A stretch of DNA of 64,000 bases from DATCLS01 sp036563805. GTDB taxonomy: Bacteria; Actinomycetota; Acidimicrobiia; Acidimicrobiales; VFJN01. Below the pieces are notes generated by a model, which did no database searches, had not been told where the DNA came from, and worked only from the letters and a program-made list of their open reading frames with translations. Of the stretch, positions 16,452-24,659 are shown one piece after another (position 1 is the stretch's first letter; each line of letters starts with the position of its first letter). The translations under genes and the position numbers were made by a program. The stretch is from NCBI GenBank assembly GCA_036563805.1, contig DATCLS010000053.1, positions 1-64,000 on the forward strand, read 5' to 3'.

Positions 16452-17159
16452 GTGGACGTCATCGTGCTCGCCAAGGAACCCGTCCCCGGCCGGGTCAAGA
16501 CCCGCTTGTGCCCGCCCTGCACGCCGGGGGAGGCCGCGGCGCTGGCCGCCGCCGCCCTGGCCGACACGCTCGCCGCGGCGCGGGCGTCGGGGGCGGACCG
16601 GGTCGTGCTCGCCCTCGACGGCCGCCCGGGGGCGTGGTGCCCGCCCGGCGTGGAGGTCGTGCCCCAGGGAGCCGGGCCCCTGAACCGGCGGCTGGCCGCC
16701 GCCTGGTCGGCGACCCCTGGTCCGGCCGTCCAGGTGGGCATGGACACGCCCCAGGTGACGGCGGCCGACCTGGACCGCGCCCTGGACGCGCTGGCCGGGG
16801 ACGGGATCGGCGCCGTGCTCGGACCGGCGGCCGACGGCGGCTGGTGGGCGATCGGGCTCCGGCGGCCGCACCCGGAGGCTTTCGCCGGCGTGCCCATGAG
16901 CCGGGCCGACACCGGGGCCCGGCAGCTGGCCCGGCTCGAGGCGCTGGGGCTGCGGACGGCGCTGCTGCCGGTCCGCACCGACGTCGACACCTGGACCGAC
17001 GCCCTGGCCGTGGCGGACGCCGCCCCGGCCACCCGGTTCGCCGCCGCCGTCCGCGCCCTGGCGGCCGGCCGCCCGGCAGTCGGCCCCGCTGGGGGCCAGA
17101 CGCCCGCCAGGCCCGCGCCGGTCGTGCCGGCGGGGCGGGCCGGCAGGGGGCCGGCGTGA
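16452..17159 (+). CDS. TIGR04282/DUF2064-family glycosyltransferase
   Basis: The 235-residue GT-A-like protein starts DVIVLAKEPVPGRVKTRL, the nucleotide-binding start of this family. It carries VGMDTPQVT at the metal/sugar position and LGPAADGGWWAIGLRRP. Family members have been linked to glycosylation of small molecules such as arsenosugars, but most are uncharacterised. GTG 16452 follows a weak -10 (TACACC) by 7 nt. It heads a four-gene run joined by 4-bp overlaps: methyltransferase, molybdopterin oxidoreductase, membrane protein. Confidence 0.85.
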   Translation: MDVIVLAKEPVPGRVKTRLCPPCTPGEAAALAAAALADTLAAARASGADRVVLALDGRPGAWCPPGVEVVPQGAGPLNRRLAAAWSATPGPAVQVGMDTPQVTAADLDRALDALAGDGIGAVLGPAADGGWWAIGLRRPHPEAFAGVPMSRADTGARQLARLEALGLRTALLPVRTDVDTWTDALAVADAAPATRFAAAVRALAAGRPAVGPAGGQTPARPAPVVPAGRAGRGPA

Positions 17160-17770
17160 CCGGGAGGGCCGACACGACCGGGGCCGCCACGCCCGTGCTG
17201 GTGGCCGCCACCGGCGAGGTGCTCGACCTGGACGTCGCCCGCTGGCACGCCGAGGTCGACGACGTCGAGGCGGGGCTCCTCGGGGGCCTGCCCGACCCGG
17301 TCCTCGACGTGGGCTGCGGGCCGGGCCGGATCGTCGCCGCCCTGGCTGGCGCCGGTCGCCTCGCGCGGGGGGTCGACCCCAACCCGGCCGCCGTCGCGCT
17401 GGCGGCCCGGCGCCGGGCCCCGGTGCTGCGGCGCTCGGTGTTCGCACCGCTGCCGGGGGAGCGGCGGTGGGGCACGGTCCTGCTGCTGGACGGCAACGTC
17501 GGCATCGGCGGCGACCCGGCGGCCCTGCTGGCCAGGGCCCGCCAGCTGCTGCGGCCCGGCGGGCAGGTGCTGGCGGAGCTGACGCCGCCGGGCTCGCCCA
17601 CCGGGGCGCTCACCGTGCGGGTCGAGTCGCCCGCCGGCGTCGGGCCGTGGTTCCGGTGGGCCCGCGTCGGGGCGGGCGCGTTCGCGGCGGTGGCCGCCCG
17701 GGCCGGGCTGGCGGCGCCGGCCGTCGAGGAGGTCGGCGGTCGCTGGTTCGGCCGGGCGGTCCGCCCGTGA
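17156..17770 (+). CDS. Class I SAM-dependent methyltransferase
   Basis: GTG 17156 overlaps the previous stop (GTGA), giving 204 residues. The SAM-binding motif LDVGCGPGRIVAAL is followed by the acidic strand GVDPNPAAV and LLLDGNVGIGGDP, then LLRPGGQVLAEL. The Rossmann core is complete but the substrate-binding part is short. It is translationally coupled between a glycosyltransferase and an oxidoreductase, so it probably methylates a sugar or a lipid-linked intermediate of this pathway. The substrate is inference only. Confidence 0.85.
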   Translation: MTGRADTTGAATPVLVAATGEVLDLDVARWHAEVDDVEAGLLGGLPDPVLDVGCGPGRIVAALAGAGRLARGVDPNPAAVALAARRRAPVLRRSVFAPLPGERRWGTVLLLDGNVGIGGDPAALLARARQLLRPGGQVLAELTPPGSPTGALTVRVESPAGVGPWFRWARVGAGAFAAVAARAGLAAPAVEEVGGRWFGRAVRP

Positions 17771-18987
17771 CCCCCGTCCCGGCCGGGCCCGGCGGGGCCG
17801 ATGAGCGCAGACGCCGAGCGGTGGCCGGCTGGTACCGGAGCCAACTGCACGACGAGCGCACGGCGGCCTGGCTGGGCCTGGCGCTGGGAGCGGCGTTCGG
17901 CGTCTGCTTCCTGACCGGGCTGTGGTCGCACCTGGCCCAGGACCCGCCGCCCTGGTTCACCTACCCGGCCCGGCCCGCCGGCCTGTACCGCGTCACGCAG
18001 GGGGTGCACGTGGTGGCCGGCACGGCGTCGATCCCGCTGCTGCTGGCCAAGCTCGGGGTCGTCCACCCCCACCTCCTCGCCTGGCCGCCGGTCCGCTCGG
18101 CGCTGCACGCCGTCGAGCGGCTGGCGCTGCTGCCGCTGGTCGGCGGCGCCGGGTTCCTGCTGCTGTCGGGGACGGCCAACGGCGCCCGCTGGTACCCGTG
18201 GACGTTCTTCTTCCCCCGGGCCCATTTCTGGGCGGCGTGGATCACGGTGGGCGGACTCGTCGTCCACGTCGGGGCCAAGGCCGGCGCCACCCGCGCCGCC
18301 CTCCGGCCCGGCCGCCGCGCCCGGGGCGGCGAGGCCTCCCGGGGCGAGCCCTCCCGCCGCCCCCGACCGCCCGCCACACGGACCCCGAGCCCCACCGACC
18401 GGCGGGCGTTCCTCGGCGCCGTGGCCGCCGCCTCCGGCACCCTCGCCCTGGCCACGGCCGGCGGCACGGTGTCGTGGCTCGGCCCGGTGTCCTTCTTGGC
18501 GCAGCGGCGGCCGGGCGTCGGGCCCCAGGGCCTGCCGGTGAACAAGTCGGCGGCCGCCGCCCGGGTGGTGGACGCCGCCTGCGACCCCGGCTACCGCCTC
18601 GTGGTGGCCGGCGCCGTGGCGCGGCCGCTGGCCCTCAGCCGCGCCGAGCTGGCCGCCCTGCCCCAACGCACAGCCGACCTGCCCATCGCCTGCGTGGAGG
18701 GGTGGAGCGCGTCGGCCCGATGGCGCGGCGTGCCGGTCCGCCACCTGCTCGACCTCGCCGGGGCGGCGCCGGACGCCGAGGTCGTCGTCGAGTCGCTCCA
18801 GCCTCGGGGCCGCTACCGGGCCTCCCCGCTCAACGCCGCCCAGGCCGCGGACCCCGACACGCTCCTCGCCCTCGAGCTGGACGGCGAGCCCCTGCACCTC
18901 GACCACGGCTACCCGGTGCGGCTGATCGGCCCCAACCGGCCGGGCGTGCAGCAGACCAAGTGGGTGGCCCGCCTGGAGGTCCGATGA
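17767..18987 (+). CDS. Membrane-bound sulfite-oxidase-family molybdopterin oxidoreductase
   Basis: GTG 17767 overlaps the previous stop (GTGA), giving 406 residues. The N-terminal half has about four hydrophobic helices with His residues (GVHVVAG, RAHFWAAWITVGGLVVHVG), like a cytochrome b561-type haem domain. A linker and a further hydrophobic segment (RRAFLGAVAAASGTLALA) precede the SUOX-type molybdopterin domain, with the Mo-ligating Cys in LPIACVEGWSASARW and the family C-terminus YPVRLIGPNRPGVQQTKWV. It should oxidise or reduce a substrate outside the membrane and exchange electrons through the membrane part. The fusion to glycan genes suggests a sugar or envelope substrate, but this is inference. 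Confidence 0.85.
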   Translation: MTPVPAGPGGADERRRRAVAGWYRSQLHDERTAAWLGLALGAAFGVCFLTGLWSHLAQDPPPWFTYPARPAGLYRVTQGVHVVAGTASIPLLLAKLGVVHPHLLAWPPVRSALHAVERLALLPLVGGAGFLLLSGTANGARWYPWTFFFPRAHFWAAWITVGGLVVHVGAKAGATRAALRPGRRARGGEASRGEPSRRPRPPATRTPSPTDRRAFLGAVAAASGTLALATAGGTVSWLGPVSFLAQRRPGVGPQGLPVNKSAAAARVVDAACDPGYRLVVAGAVARPLALSRAELAALPQRTADLPIACVEGWSASARWRGVPVRHLLDLAGAAPDAEVVVESLQPRGRYRASPLNAAQAADPDTLLALELDGEPLHLDHGYPVRLIGPNRPGVQQTKWVARLEVR

Positions 18988-19562
18988 GCACGACGAGGCG
19001 GCGCCCGGCACCGCCGGAACCCGAGCCTGGCCCGCCGGCCGACCCCGCCCTGCCGCCCACCACCTCCCGACGGGGCCTGATCGCCGGGCTGGCCCTGGGC
19101 CTGCCCCTGCTCGCCTACGGCGTCCGAGGCGCGCTCGTCGACGCCGCCGACACCCATCCGCCCGAGCTGGCCGCCTGGATCGCCGGCACGGCCCTGGCCG
19201 GCGACCTGCTCGTCGTCCCGCTGGCGCTCGGCGCCGCTCGCCTGGCTCGCCGGATGGCGCCCGCACGGGCCTGGCCGGCGGTGCGGGCCGGGCTGCTCGT
19301 GACCGCGGTGCTGACCCTGGTGGCCTGGCCGTTCGTGCGGGGCTACGGCCGCGACCCGGCGGTCCCGTCGCTGCTGAACCGCGACTACGGCGCCGGGCTG
19401 GCCGCCGCGGTGGCGGCCGTGTGGGCGGCGGTCCTCGCCACGGCCGTCCTGGCCGCCCTCGTGGCCGCCGCGGCACCCACGGTGGCCCGCCGCGGCCGCG
19501 CGCTCCGGGGCCGACAACCGCCCGCCGCCCACGGTCCGGGGCGTCCTCGGGAGCGGCGGTGA
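18984..19562 (+). CDS. Four-helix membrane protein, last gene of the oxidoreductase operon
   Basis: ATG 18984 overlaps the previous stop (ATGA), giving 192 residues. A Pro/Arg-rich cytoplasmic start is followed by about four helices (LIAGLALGLPLLAYGVRG, LLVVPLALGAARLA, GLLVTAVLTLVAWPF, AVAAVWAAVLATAVLAAL) and a basic tail. GYGRDPAVPSLLNRDYGAGL lies in an outside loop. I do not recognise the family. Tight coupling to the molybdopterin oxidoreductase suggests a subunit or assembly partner. Confidence 0.65.
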   Translation: MSTTRRRPAPPEPEPGPPADPALPPTTSRRGLIAGLALGLPLLAYGVRGALVDAADTHPPELAAWIAGTALAGDLLVVPLALGAARLARRMAPARAWPAVRAGLLVTAVLTLVAWPFVRGYGRDPAVPSLLNRDYGAGLAAAVAAVWAAVLATAVLAALVAAAAPTVARRGRALRGRQPPAAHGPGRPRERR

Positions 19563-19616
19563 CCGGCTGGTAGCGTCCCGACGGTTGTCCGGCCAGGAGC
19601 CGAAGGGGGCCACCGA

Positions 19617-20909
19617 ATGACCGAGATCCGAGCCCGGTGGTGGCGACGCGCCGCCGCCCTGCTCGCCGCCTGCGCCCTGGCGGGCGCGGCGGGCACCGCC
19701 TGCTCGTCCGACGACGACACGCCCGAGGAGGGCGGAGGCGATCCGGCGGCGGTGGCGGAGGGCGGCGTCGACGAACCGACGGCCGCCGCCGCGGAGCTGC
19801 CCGAGGGCTACGAGAACTACGAGAGCGGGCTGTACGCCGGCGACGAGAACTGGCTGTGCCGGCCCGACCTGACCGACGACGTCTGCCACCGCGACCTCGA
19901 CGCCACGGTCGTGAACGCGGACGGCTCCACCGAGGTCGAGCCCCACGAGGCGGCCGAGGACCCACCCGTCGACTGCTTCTACGTGTACCCGACGACCAGC
20001 AACGACCAGGGGCCGAACAGCGACCTCGCGCCATCCGAGCCCGAGGAGATCTCGACCGTCTACAACCAGGCCGCCCGCCTGACCGCCTCGTGCCGGGTGT
20101 TCGCCCCGCTCTACCGGCAGGCGACGTTGTCCTCCATCGGCGGCGGGGCGGCCGAGGGCGGGCGCGACGACCCCTGGACGACGGCGTACCGGGACGTGCT
20201 CGACGCCTTCCGCCACTACGTGGTCCACGAGAGCGAGGGCCGGGGCTTCGTGCTCGTCGGCCACTCCCAGGGCGCCGGCCTGCTCAACCGCCTGGTCCAG
20301 GAGGAGATCGACGACGAGCCCCTGCTGCGTGACCGGCTGGTCTCCGCGATGCTGATCGGCTGGCCGGTGGCCGTCCCCGAGGGCGAGGTGGCGGGCGGCG
20401 ACTTCGAGAACGTGCCGCTGTGCCAAACGGCCGACCAGACGGGCTGCGTCGTCAGCTACGAGTCGTTCCGGGCGACGGCGCCGCCGCCGGACGGCAGCCT
20501 GTTCGGCCGGGCGCGCACCGAGGGCATGCGGGCGGCGTGCACCAACCCGGCCGCCCTGGACGGGGGCGAGGCCACGCTCCAGCCGTACTTCGTGGTCGAC
20601 CAGCCCGACGGCGCGCTGCTGGGCGGCACGACCGACGCCCAGCCGTTCGCCGACCCGGCGGCGGGGGAGGAGATCACGACCCCGTTCGTGACGTACCCCG
20701 ACTTCGTGTCGGCCGAGTGCGTCGAGCAGGGCGAGTACACATACCTGGCCCTGACCGTGCACGGCGACCCCGAGGACCCGCGCACCGACGACATCGGCGG
20801 CGACCTCACGCCGGAGTGGGGCATGCACCTCGTCGACATGAACGTCGCCATGGGCGACCTGGTCGACCTGGTGGCGTCCCAGGGCGACGCCTACGCCGCC
20901 CGGGGCTGA
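19617..20909 (+). CDS. Exported DUF3089-family alpha/beta-hydrolase, probable lipoprotein
   Basis: The 430-residue protein starts with an Arg-rich signal peptide (RRAAALLAACALAGAAGTAC); the Cys is lipobox-like but the preceding residues are not ideal. The fold matches DUF3089 hydrolases: DCFYVYPTTSNDQGPN near the start, CRVFAPLYRQATLSSI, and the nucleophile elbow FVLVGHSQGAGLLNRLV. It is probably an esterase or lipase at the outer face. The ATG follows GAAGGGGG. It ends 22 bp before the convergent conservon. No substrate can be named. Confidence 0.8.
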   Translation: MTEIRARWWRRAAALLAACALAGAAGTACSSDDDTPEEGGGDPAAVAEGGVDEPTAAAAELPEGYENYESGLYAGDENWLCRPDLTDDVCHRDLDATVVNADGSTEVEPHEAAEDPPVDCFYVYPTTSNDQGPNSDLAPSEPEEISTVYNQAARLTASCRVFAPLYRQATLSSIGGGAAEGGRDDPWTTAYRDVLDAFRHYVVHESEGRGFVLVGHSQGAGLLNRLVQEEIDDEPLLRDRLVSAMLIGWPVAVPEGEVAGGDFENVPLCQTADQTGCVVSYESFRATAPPPDGSLFGRARTEGMRAACTNPAALDGGEATLQPYFVVDQPDGALLGGTTDAQPFADPAAGEEITTPFVTYPDFVSAECVEQGEYTYLALTVHGDPEDPRTDDIGGDLTPEWGMHLVDMNVAMGDLVDLVASQGDAYAARG

Positions 20910-20931
20910 GCCCGGCGGGCTGGCGTCCCGA

Positions 20932-21498
20932 CTACGCCGTCGCCCGGTCGAGGGCGTGCTCGACGAGCCGGACCAGCACCGGCACCACCGAGTCGCCCCG
21001 CCGAGCGTCGCACAGCACCAGCGGCACGTCGGGGGCGAGGGCGAGCGCCTCGCGCAGCGCCTCCTCGCCGTGCCGGGGCGCGTCGTCGAACAGGTTGATG
21101 GCGGCCACGAACGGCACGCCGCGGTCCTCGAAGAAGTCGACGGCCCCGAACCCGTCGCCCAGCCGCCGGGTGTCGAACAGGACGACGGCGCCGACGGCGC
21201 CGGTCGTGATGTCGTCCCACATGAACGCGAAGCGGTCCTGCCCGGGCGTGCCGAACAGGTAGAGGATGAGCCCGTCGTCGAACGACCGGCGGCCGAAGTC
21301 CATGGCCACGGTCGTCGTCGCCTTGCCCCGCACGGCAGACAGGTCGTCGACACCCAGCGACCGGTCGGTCATCACCGCCTCGGTGGTCAGCGGCTCGATC
21401 TCGGACACCGACCCCACGAACGTCGTCTTGCCGACCCCGAAGCCGCCGGCCACGACGATCTTGACCGGAACGGGCTCCACCGCCCCGGCCGGGGTCAC
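20932..21498 (-). CDS. cvnD: Conservon small GTPase (CvnD-type)
   Basis: GTG 21498 overlaps the DUF742 gene stop (GTGA), giving 188 residues. The P-loop GGFGVGKTTFVGSV, the switch motif LFGTPGQDRF and the base-recognition motif NLFDD are all present, as in the Ras-like GTPases of actinobacterial conservons. In this signalling set, CvnA (sensor ATPase), CvnB (roadblock), CvnC (DUF742) and CvnD (GTPase) form a membrane-associated complex comparable to eukaryotic GPCR systems. All four genes are present here in the order A-B-C-D on the minus strand. Confidence 0.92.
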   Translation of the reverse strand: MTPAGAVEPVPVKIVVAGGFGVGKTTFVGSVSEIEPLTTEAVMTDRSLGVDDLSAVRGKATTTVAMDFGRRSFDDGLILYLFGTPGQDRFAFMWDDITTGAVGAVVLFDTRRLGDGFGAVDFFEDRGVPFVAAINLFDDAPRHGEEALREALALAPDVPLVLCDARRGDSVVPVLVRLVEHALDRATA

Positions 21499-21851
21499 GC
21501 CTGGCTCCTCAGGCCCGCGAGCAGCCGCTCGAGGATGTCGGTGCCCGGCCGGCCCCGGTCGTTCAGCGTCGGCAGGTGGACCATCAGCATCCCGTCGGCG
21601 TAGAGGTCGGACACGAGCACCCGGGCCACGCCGATGGGCACGGCCAGCTCGGCCGCCACCTCGGCGATCGAGATCGGGCGCCGGCACAGCTCGACGATGC
21701 GCGCGTGCTCGAACCGGAGGCGGCCGTGCGCCTCCCGCCCGGCGTCGGTCGTCGTCACCAGCGCCTCCCAGGGCAGGTCGTGCCCGGCGGACCGGGTCCG
21801 CCCCTGGGTCAGCGCGTAGACCGGCACGACGCGGGGCTCCCGCGGCGTCAT
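21495..21851 (-). CDS. cvnC: Conservon DUF742 protein (CvnC-type)
   Basis: The 118-residue protein has the DUF742 layout: RVVPVYALTQGRTR, a short basic stretch, then a winged-helix-like region with CRRPISIAEVAAELAVPIGVARVLVSDLYADGMLMVH. ATG 21851 overlaps the CvnB stop (ATGA). CvnC contacts the GTPase and may bind DNA through the winged helix; both roles come from the family and not from this sequence. Confidence 0.9.
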   Translation of the reverse strand: MTPREPRVVPVYALTQGRTRSAGHDLPWEALVTTTDAGREAHGRLRFEHARIVELCRRPISIAEVAAELAVPIGVARVLVSDLYADGMLMVHLPTLNDRGRPGTDILERLLAGLRSQA

Positions 21852-22279
21852 GGCAAGGGCGTGCCCTGCAGCTCCGCCCGCAGGGCCGGGGTCAGGACCT
21901 GCCCGATCCGCGCCACGAGCAGGCTCATCTCGTAGCCGATCAGCCCGATGTCGCAGTCGGTCTCGCACATGACGGCGAGCGCCGAGCTCTCGCTGATGGA
22001 GGTCACGAACAGGTAGCCGCCCTCCATCTCGACGATGACCTGGTTGACCGCCCCGGCCTGGAAGCAGCGGGCGGCGCCGGCGGTCAGGCTGGCCAGGCCC
22101 GAGGTGACGGCGGCGAGCTGGTCGGCGGTGTCGCGGTCGATGCGGTCGGACAGGGCGAGGACGAGGCCGTCGGTCGTGACGACCACGGCGCTCCGGGCTC
22201 CGGCGATGCGGTCGATGAAGCTGTTGAGGAGCCAGTTGAGGTCGCGGTCGTCGTCTGCGGGCCGGGGCTGGGTGGTCAC
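21848..22279 (-). CDS. cvnB: Conservon roadblock/LC7 protein (CvnB-type)
   Basis: The 143-residue roadblock/LC7 protein has the start LNWLLNSFIDRIAGARSAVVVTTDGLVLALS and the sheet VNQVIVEMEGGYLFVTSISE. Roadblock proteins in this setting regulate the partner GTPase. GTG 22279 overlaps the sensor kinase stop (GTGA). Confidence 0.92.
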   Translation of the reverse strand: MTTQPRPADDDRDLNWLLNSFIDRIAGARSAVVVTTDGLVLALSDRIDRDTADQLAAVTSGLASLTAGAARCFQAGAVNQVIVEMEGGYLFVTSISESSALAVMCETDCDIGLIGYEMSLLVARIGQVLTPALRAELQGTPLP

Positions 22280-24618
22280 GCTTCGTCCTCCGGGCGGTGG
22301 GGGTCCGGCGGGGATCCCGCGGCGGCGGCCCGGCCCGCGCGCTGGCTGGCCTGGAACCGGGACAGCATGGAGCGTACGCGATCGTTGTCGCGCGCCGCCG
22401 GGCGGAGGGGGCCCGCCTCGCGAACGCCAGTCCCCTCGGAGCGCTCGCCGACCGGCGGGCGGCGCAGCGCCGGCGGCAGCCCGGCCCCCGGCACCCGCTT
22501 GACCAGGCCCTCAGCGGTGACCGGCGGGTCCGGCGCCGCGGGCGGCCGGTCACCGCCCCGCCCGGGGACCGCGGCGTCCCCGTCGCCGTTGCCGCTGGCC
22601 TTCTCTCCGCCGTCCCGGCCGTCGTCCGGCCCGGACGGGCCGCTCGGGCTGCCCGACCCGACGGACCCGTCCCCGCCGGCGCCCGGGTCGGCGCCCTCGC
22701 CCGCGCGTCGGCCGTCCGGCGGCGGGGCTCCGGGACGGCGCCGGGCGTCCACGACCACGGGGGGCGGGAACACCCGGTCGCGCCCCCGCTCGGTCTTGCG
22801 GGCCGGCGTCACGAGGCGGGCCAGGGTGTCGGCGTCGGGCACGGTCCACACCGTCGGGCCGGCGGACGGGTCGTCGGCGTCGGCGCCGGCCAGCGTGGTC
22901 CACATCGGTGGGCCCGGCGGGTCGGTCGCCGCGTCGCCGGGGCCGTCGGACGGGGCATCGCCCGCGCCGGCGCCGGCCGACGCGCCGTCGTCCCCGTCGT
23001 CGCCCGGACTCCCAGGTCCTCCGGCAGCGCCCCCGGTGGGCCCGTCCCCGCCCGGGACCGCGGTCCCGGCGACACGGGCACCGGCGCCGCCGGGCGCGCC
23101 GGCGGCGCCCCCGGACCGCGCCCCAACCAGGGCGCCCGCCGGCTCGGTCGTCTCCCGGCGCACGTGGACGAGGTCGTTGGGCAGGGTGACCAGCGCGGTC
23201 ACGCCGCCGCCGGGCGTGTCGGCCAGCCGCACCTGGATCCGGTAGCGCTTGGCCAGCCGGCTCACGACGTGGAAGCCGAGGCGCGACCGCCGGAGGTCGA
23301 CCTCGGGCGGCTCGGCCAGCAGCTCGTTGGCCGCCCGCATCTCGTCGGCGGACATGCCGATGCCGGTGTCCTCGACGCTGAGCAGGAACGTCGAGCTCTC
23401 GCTCGGCACCAGGTGGCTGCGCACCCGCACCTCGGACGACGGCCGCGAGAACGACGTGGCGTTCTCGATGAGCTCGGCCAGCAGGTGGGCGAGGTCGGCG
23501 ACCGCCCGACCGGCCACCTCGAGGTGCTCGTCGACCAGCACCTCGACCCGGGCGTAGTCCTCGACCTCGGCCGCCGCCGCCCGCACGACCTCGCCCAGCG
23601 GCACCGGATGGCCCCAGCGCCGGGGCGGGTCGTCACCGGACAGGACGAGGAGCGACTCGGCGTTGCGCCGGATGCGGGTGGCCAGGTGGTCGAGCCGGAA
23701 CAGCTCGGCCAGGGCCTCGGGCGACCGCTCCCGCTGCTCCAGGTCGCCGATGAGCGCCAGCTGGCGGTCGAGCAGGGACTGGTTGCGGCGCGCCAGGTTG
23801 ACGAACAGCTCGGACACCGACTGACGCTGGGCCGCCTCCCGTCGGGCGGCCGCCAGCTCGGCCTCGGCCAGCTCCGTGGCGAGCCGGGCCGCCCGCTGCT
23901 GCTCGTGCTCCGTGTTCTTCCAGAAGATGACCACGCCGACGCTGCCGGCCAGCACGGCCACGCCGTGGATGGCCGCCCAGCTCCACGGCCGGTTCTGGGC
24001 CGCAGTGTGGTTGAAGATGGCGTTGGGGTCGATGACCGTGCCGATGCCGTGGGACAGGGTCGTGAACACGACGTTCCAGAGGAACGGCACCCAGTCCTGA
24101 TAGAGGGCGATGAGCCCGATGAGGATGAAGAAATGGAAGTGCGCCTCGATGGTCCCGCCCGACAGGTGCACGAGCACGTACGAGCAGAACACCAGGCCGG
24201 CGGTGGCGAAGAAGGCGGCGAGGCGGCGCTGACGGGCCAGGCGGGCGAACAGGAGCGTCGCCGCCGCCGGCGCCACCTCCAGCGCGCTGTGGCCCAGGCC
24301 GTAGCCGCGCCACAGGCCGAAGGCGAACAGGGCCGGTACGTGGAGGGCCAGGATCCAGCAAAGGAGCAAGTGACGCTCGCGGAACGTCTGCTCGTCGAGC
24401 GTGTTGCCCCGCGGCAGATAGTCGCGAACGGCCTGGACGGCTCGTGCAATTCCCCTACGGCTCGTAGCGCCTTCGCCGCGGGTGCGTTTCAGGTGGTTCG
24501 GCGACGTCCCAGCGTGGTGGCCGCGGTTCGCAGTGTGGTGGTCGTTCTCCCGCCCAGCGCCAACCGTTGTCCCCGCCGGACCGCCTGACAGCAGACGATC
24601 CTTCACGGGCACAGTCAT
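22276..24618 (-). CDS. cvnA: Conservon sensor ATPase/histidine-kinase-like protein (CvnA-type)
   Basis: The chain has up to 780 residues. A hydrophilic start leads to about six helices (80-235) carrying HLSGGTIEAHFHFFILIGL, a His-rich membrane motif also seen in some chemoreceptors and diguanylate cyclases. A coiled coil (about 240-290), a dimerisation helix, and an HATPase domain with LLAELIENATSFS and VEDTGIGMSADE follow. No clear phosphoacceptor histidine is seen, as usual for CvnA. The last 280 residues are a disordered Pro/Gly/Asp-rich region ending in RFQASQRAGRAAA, the conservon tail. The start is uncertain: ATG 24618 lies inside an inverted repeat at 24615-24650. Confidence 0.88.
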   Translation of the reverse strand: MTVPVKDRLLSGGPAGTTVGAGRENDHHTANRGHHAGTSPNHLKRTRGEGATSRRGIARAVQAVRDYLPRGNTLDEQTFRERHLLLCWILALHVPALFAFGLWRGYGLGHSALEVAPAAATLLFARLARQRRLAAFFATAGLVFCSYVLVHLSGGTIEAHFHFFILIGLIALYQDWVPFLWNVVFTTLSHGIGTVIDPNAIFNHTAAQNRPWSWAAIHGVAVLAGSVGVVIFWKNTEHEQQRAARLATELAEAELAAARREAAQRQSVSELFVNLARRNQSLLDRQLALIGDLEQRERSPEALAELFRLDHLATRIRRNAESLLVLSGDDPPRRWGHPVPLGEVVRAAAAEVEDYARVEVLVDEHLEVAGRAVADLAHLLAELIENATSFSRPSSEVRVRSHLVPSESSTFLLSVEDTGIGMSADEMRAANELLAEPPEVDLRRSRLGFHVVSRLAKRYRIQVRLADTPGGGVTALVTLPNDLVHVRRETTEPAGALVGARSGGAAGAPGGAGARVAGTAVPGGDGPTGGAAGGPGSPGDDGDDGASAGAGAGDAPSDGPGDAATDPPGPPMWTTLAGADADDPSAGPTVWTVPDADTLARLVTPARKTERGRDRVFPPPVVVDARRRPGAPPPDGRRAGEGADPGAGGDGSVGSGSPSGPSGPDDGRDGGEKASGNGDGDAAVPGRGGDRPPAAPDPPVTAEGLVKRVPGAGLPPALRRPPVGERSEGTGVREAGPLRPAARDNDRVRSMLSRFQASQRAGRAAAAGSPPDPHRPEDEA

Positions 24619-24650
24619 ACAGGATGTTCATTTGGATGGGTGCTGTATGA
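24615..24650. repeat. AT-rich inverted repeat at the cvnA start
   Basis: TCATACAG (24615-24622) and CTGTATGA (24643-24650) are perfect inverted copies 20 nt apart in an AT-rich patch. The left arm contains the proposed cvnA start codon. It could be an operator, or a hairpin in the leader; the stem is too AT-rich for a normal terminator in this genome. Confidence 0.5.
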
Positions 24651-24659
24651 ACCGGTTTG

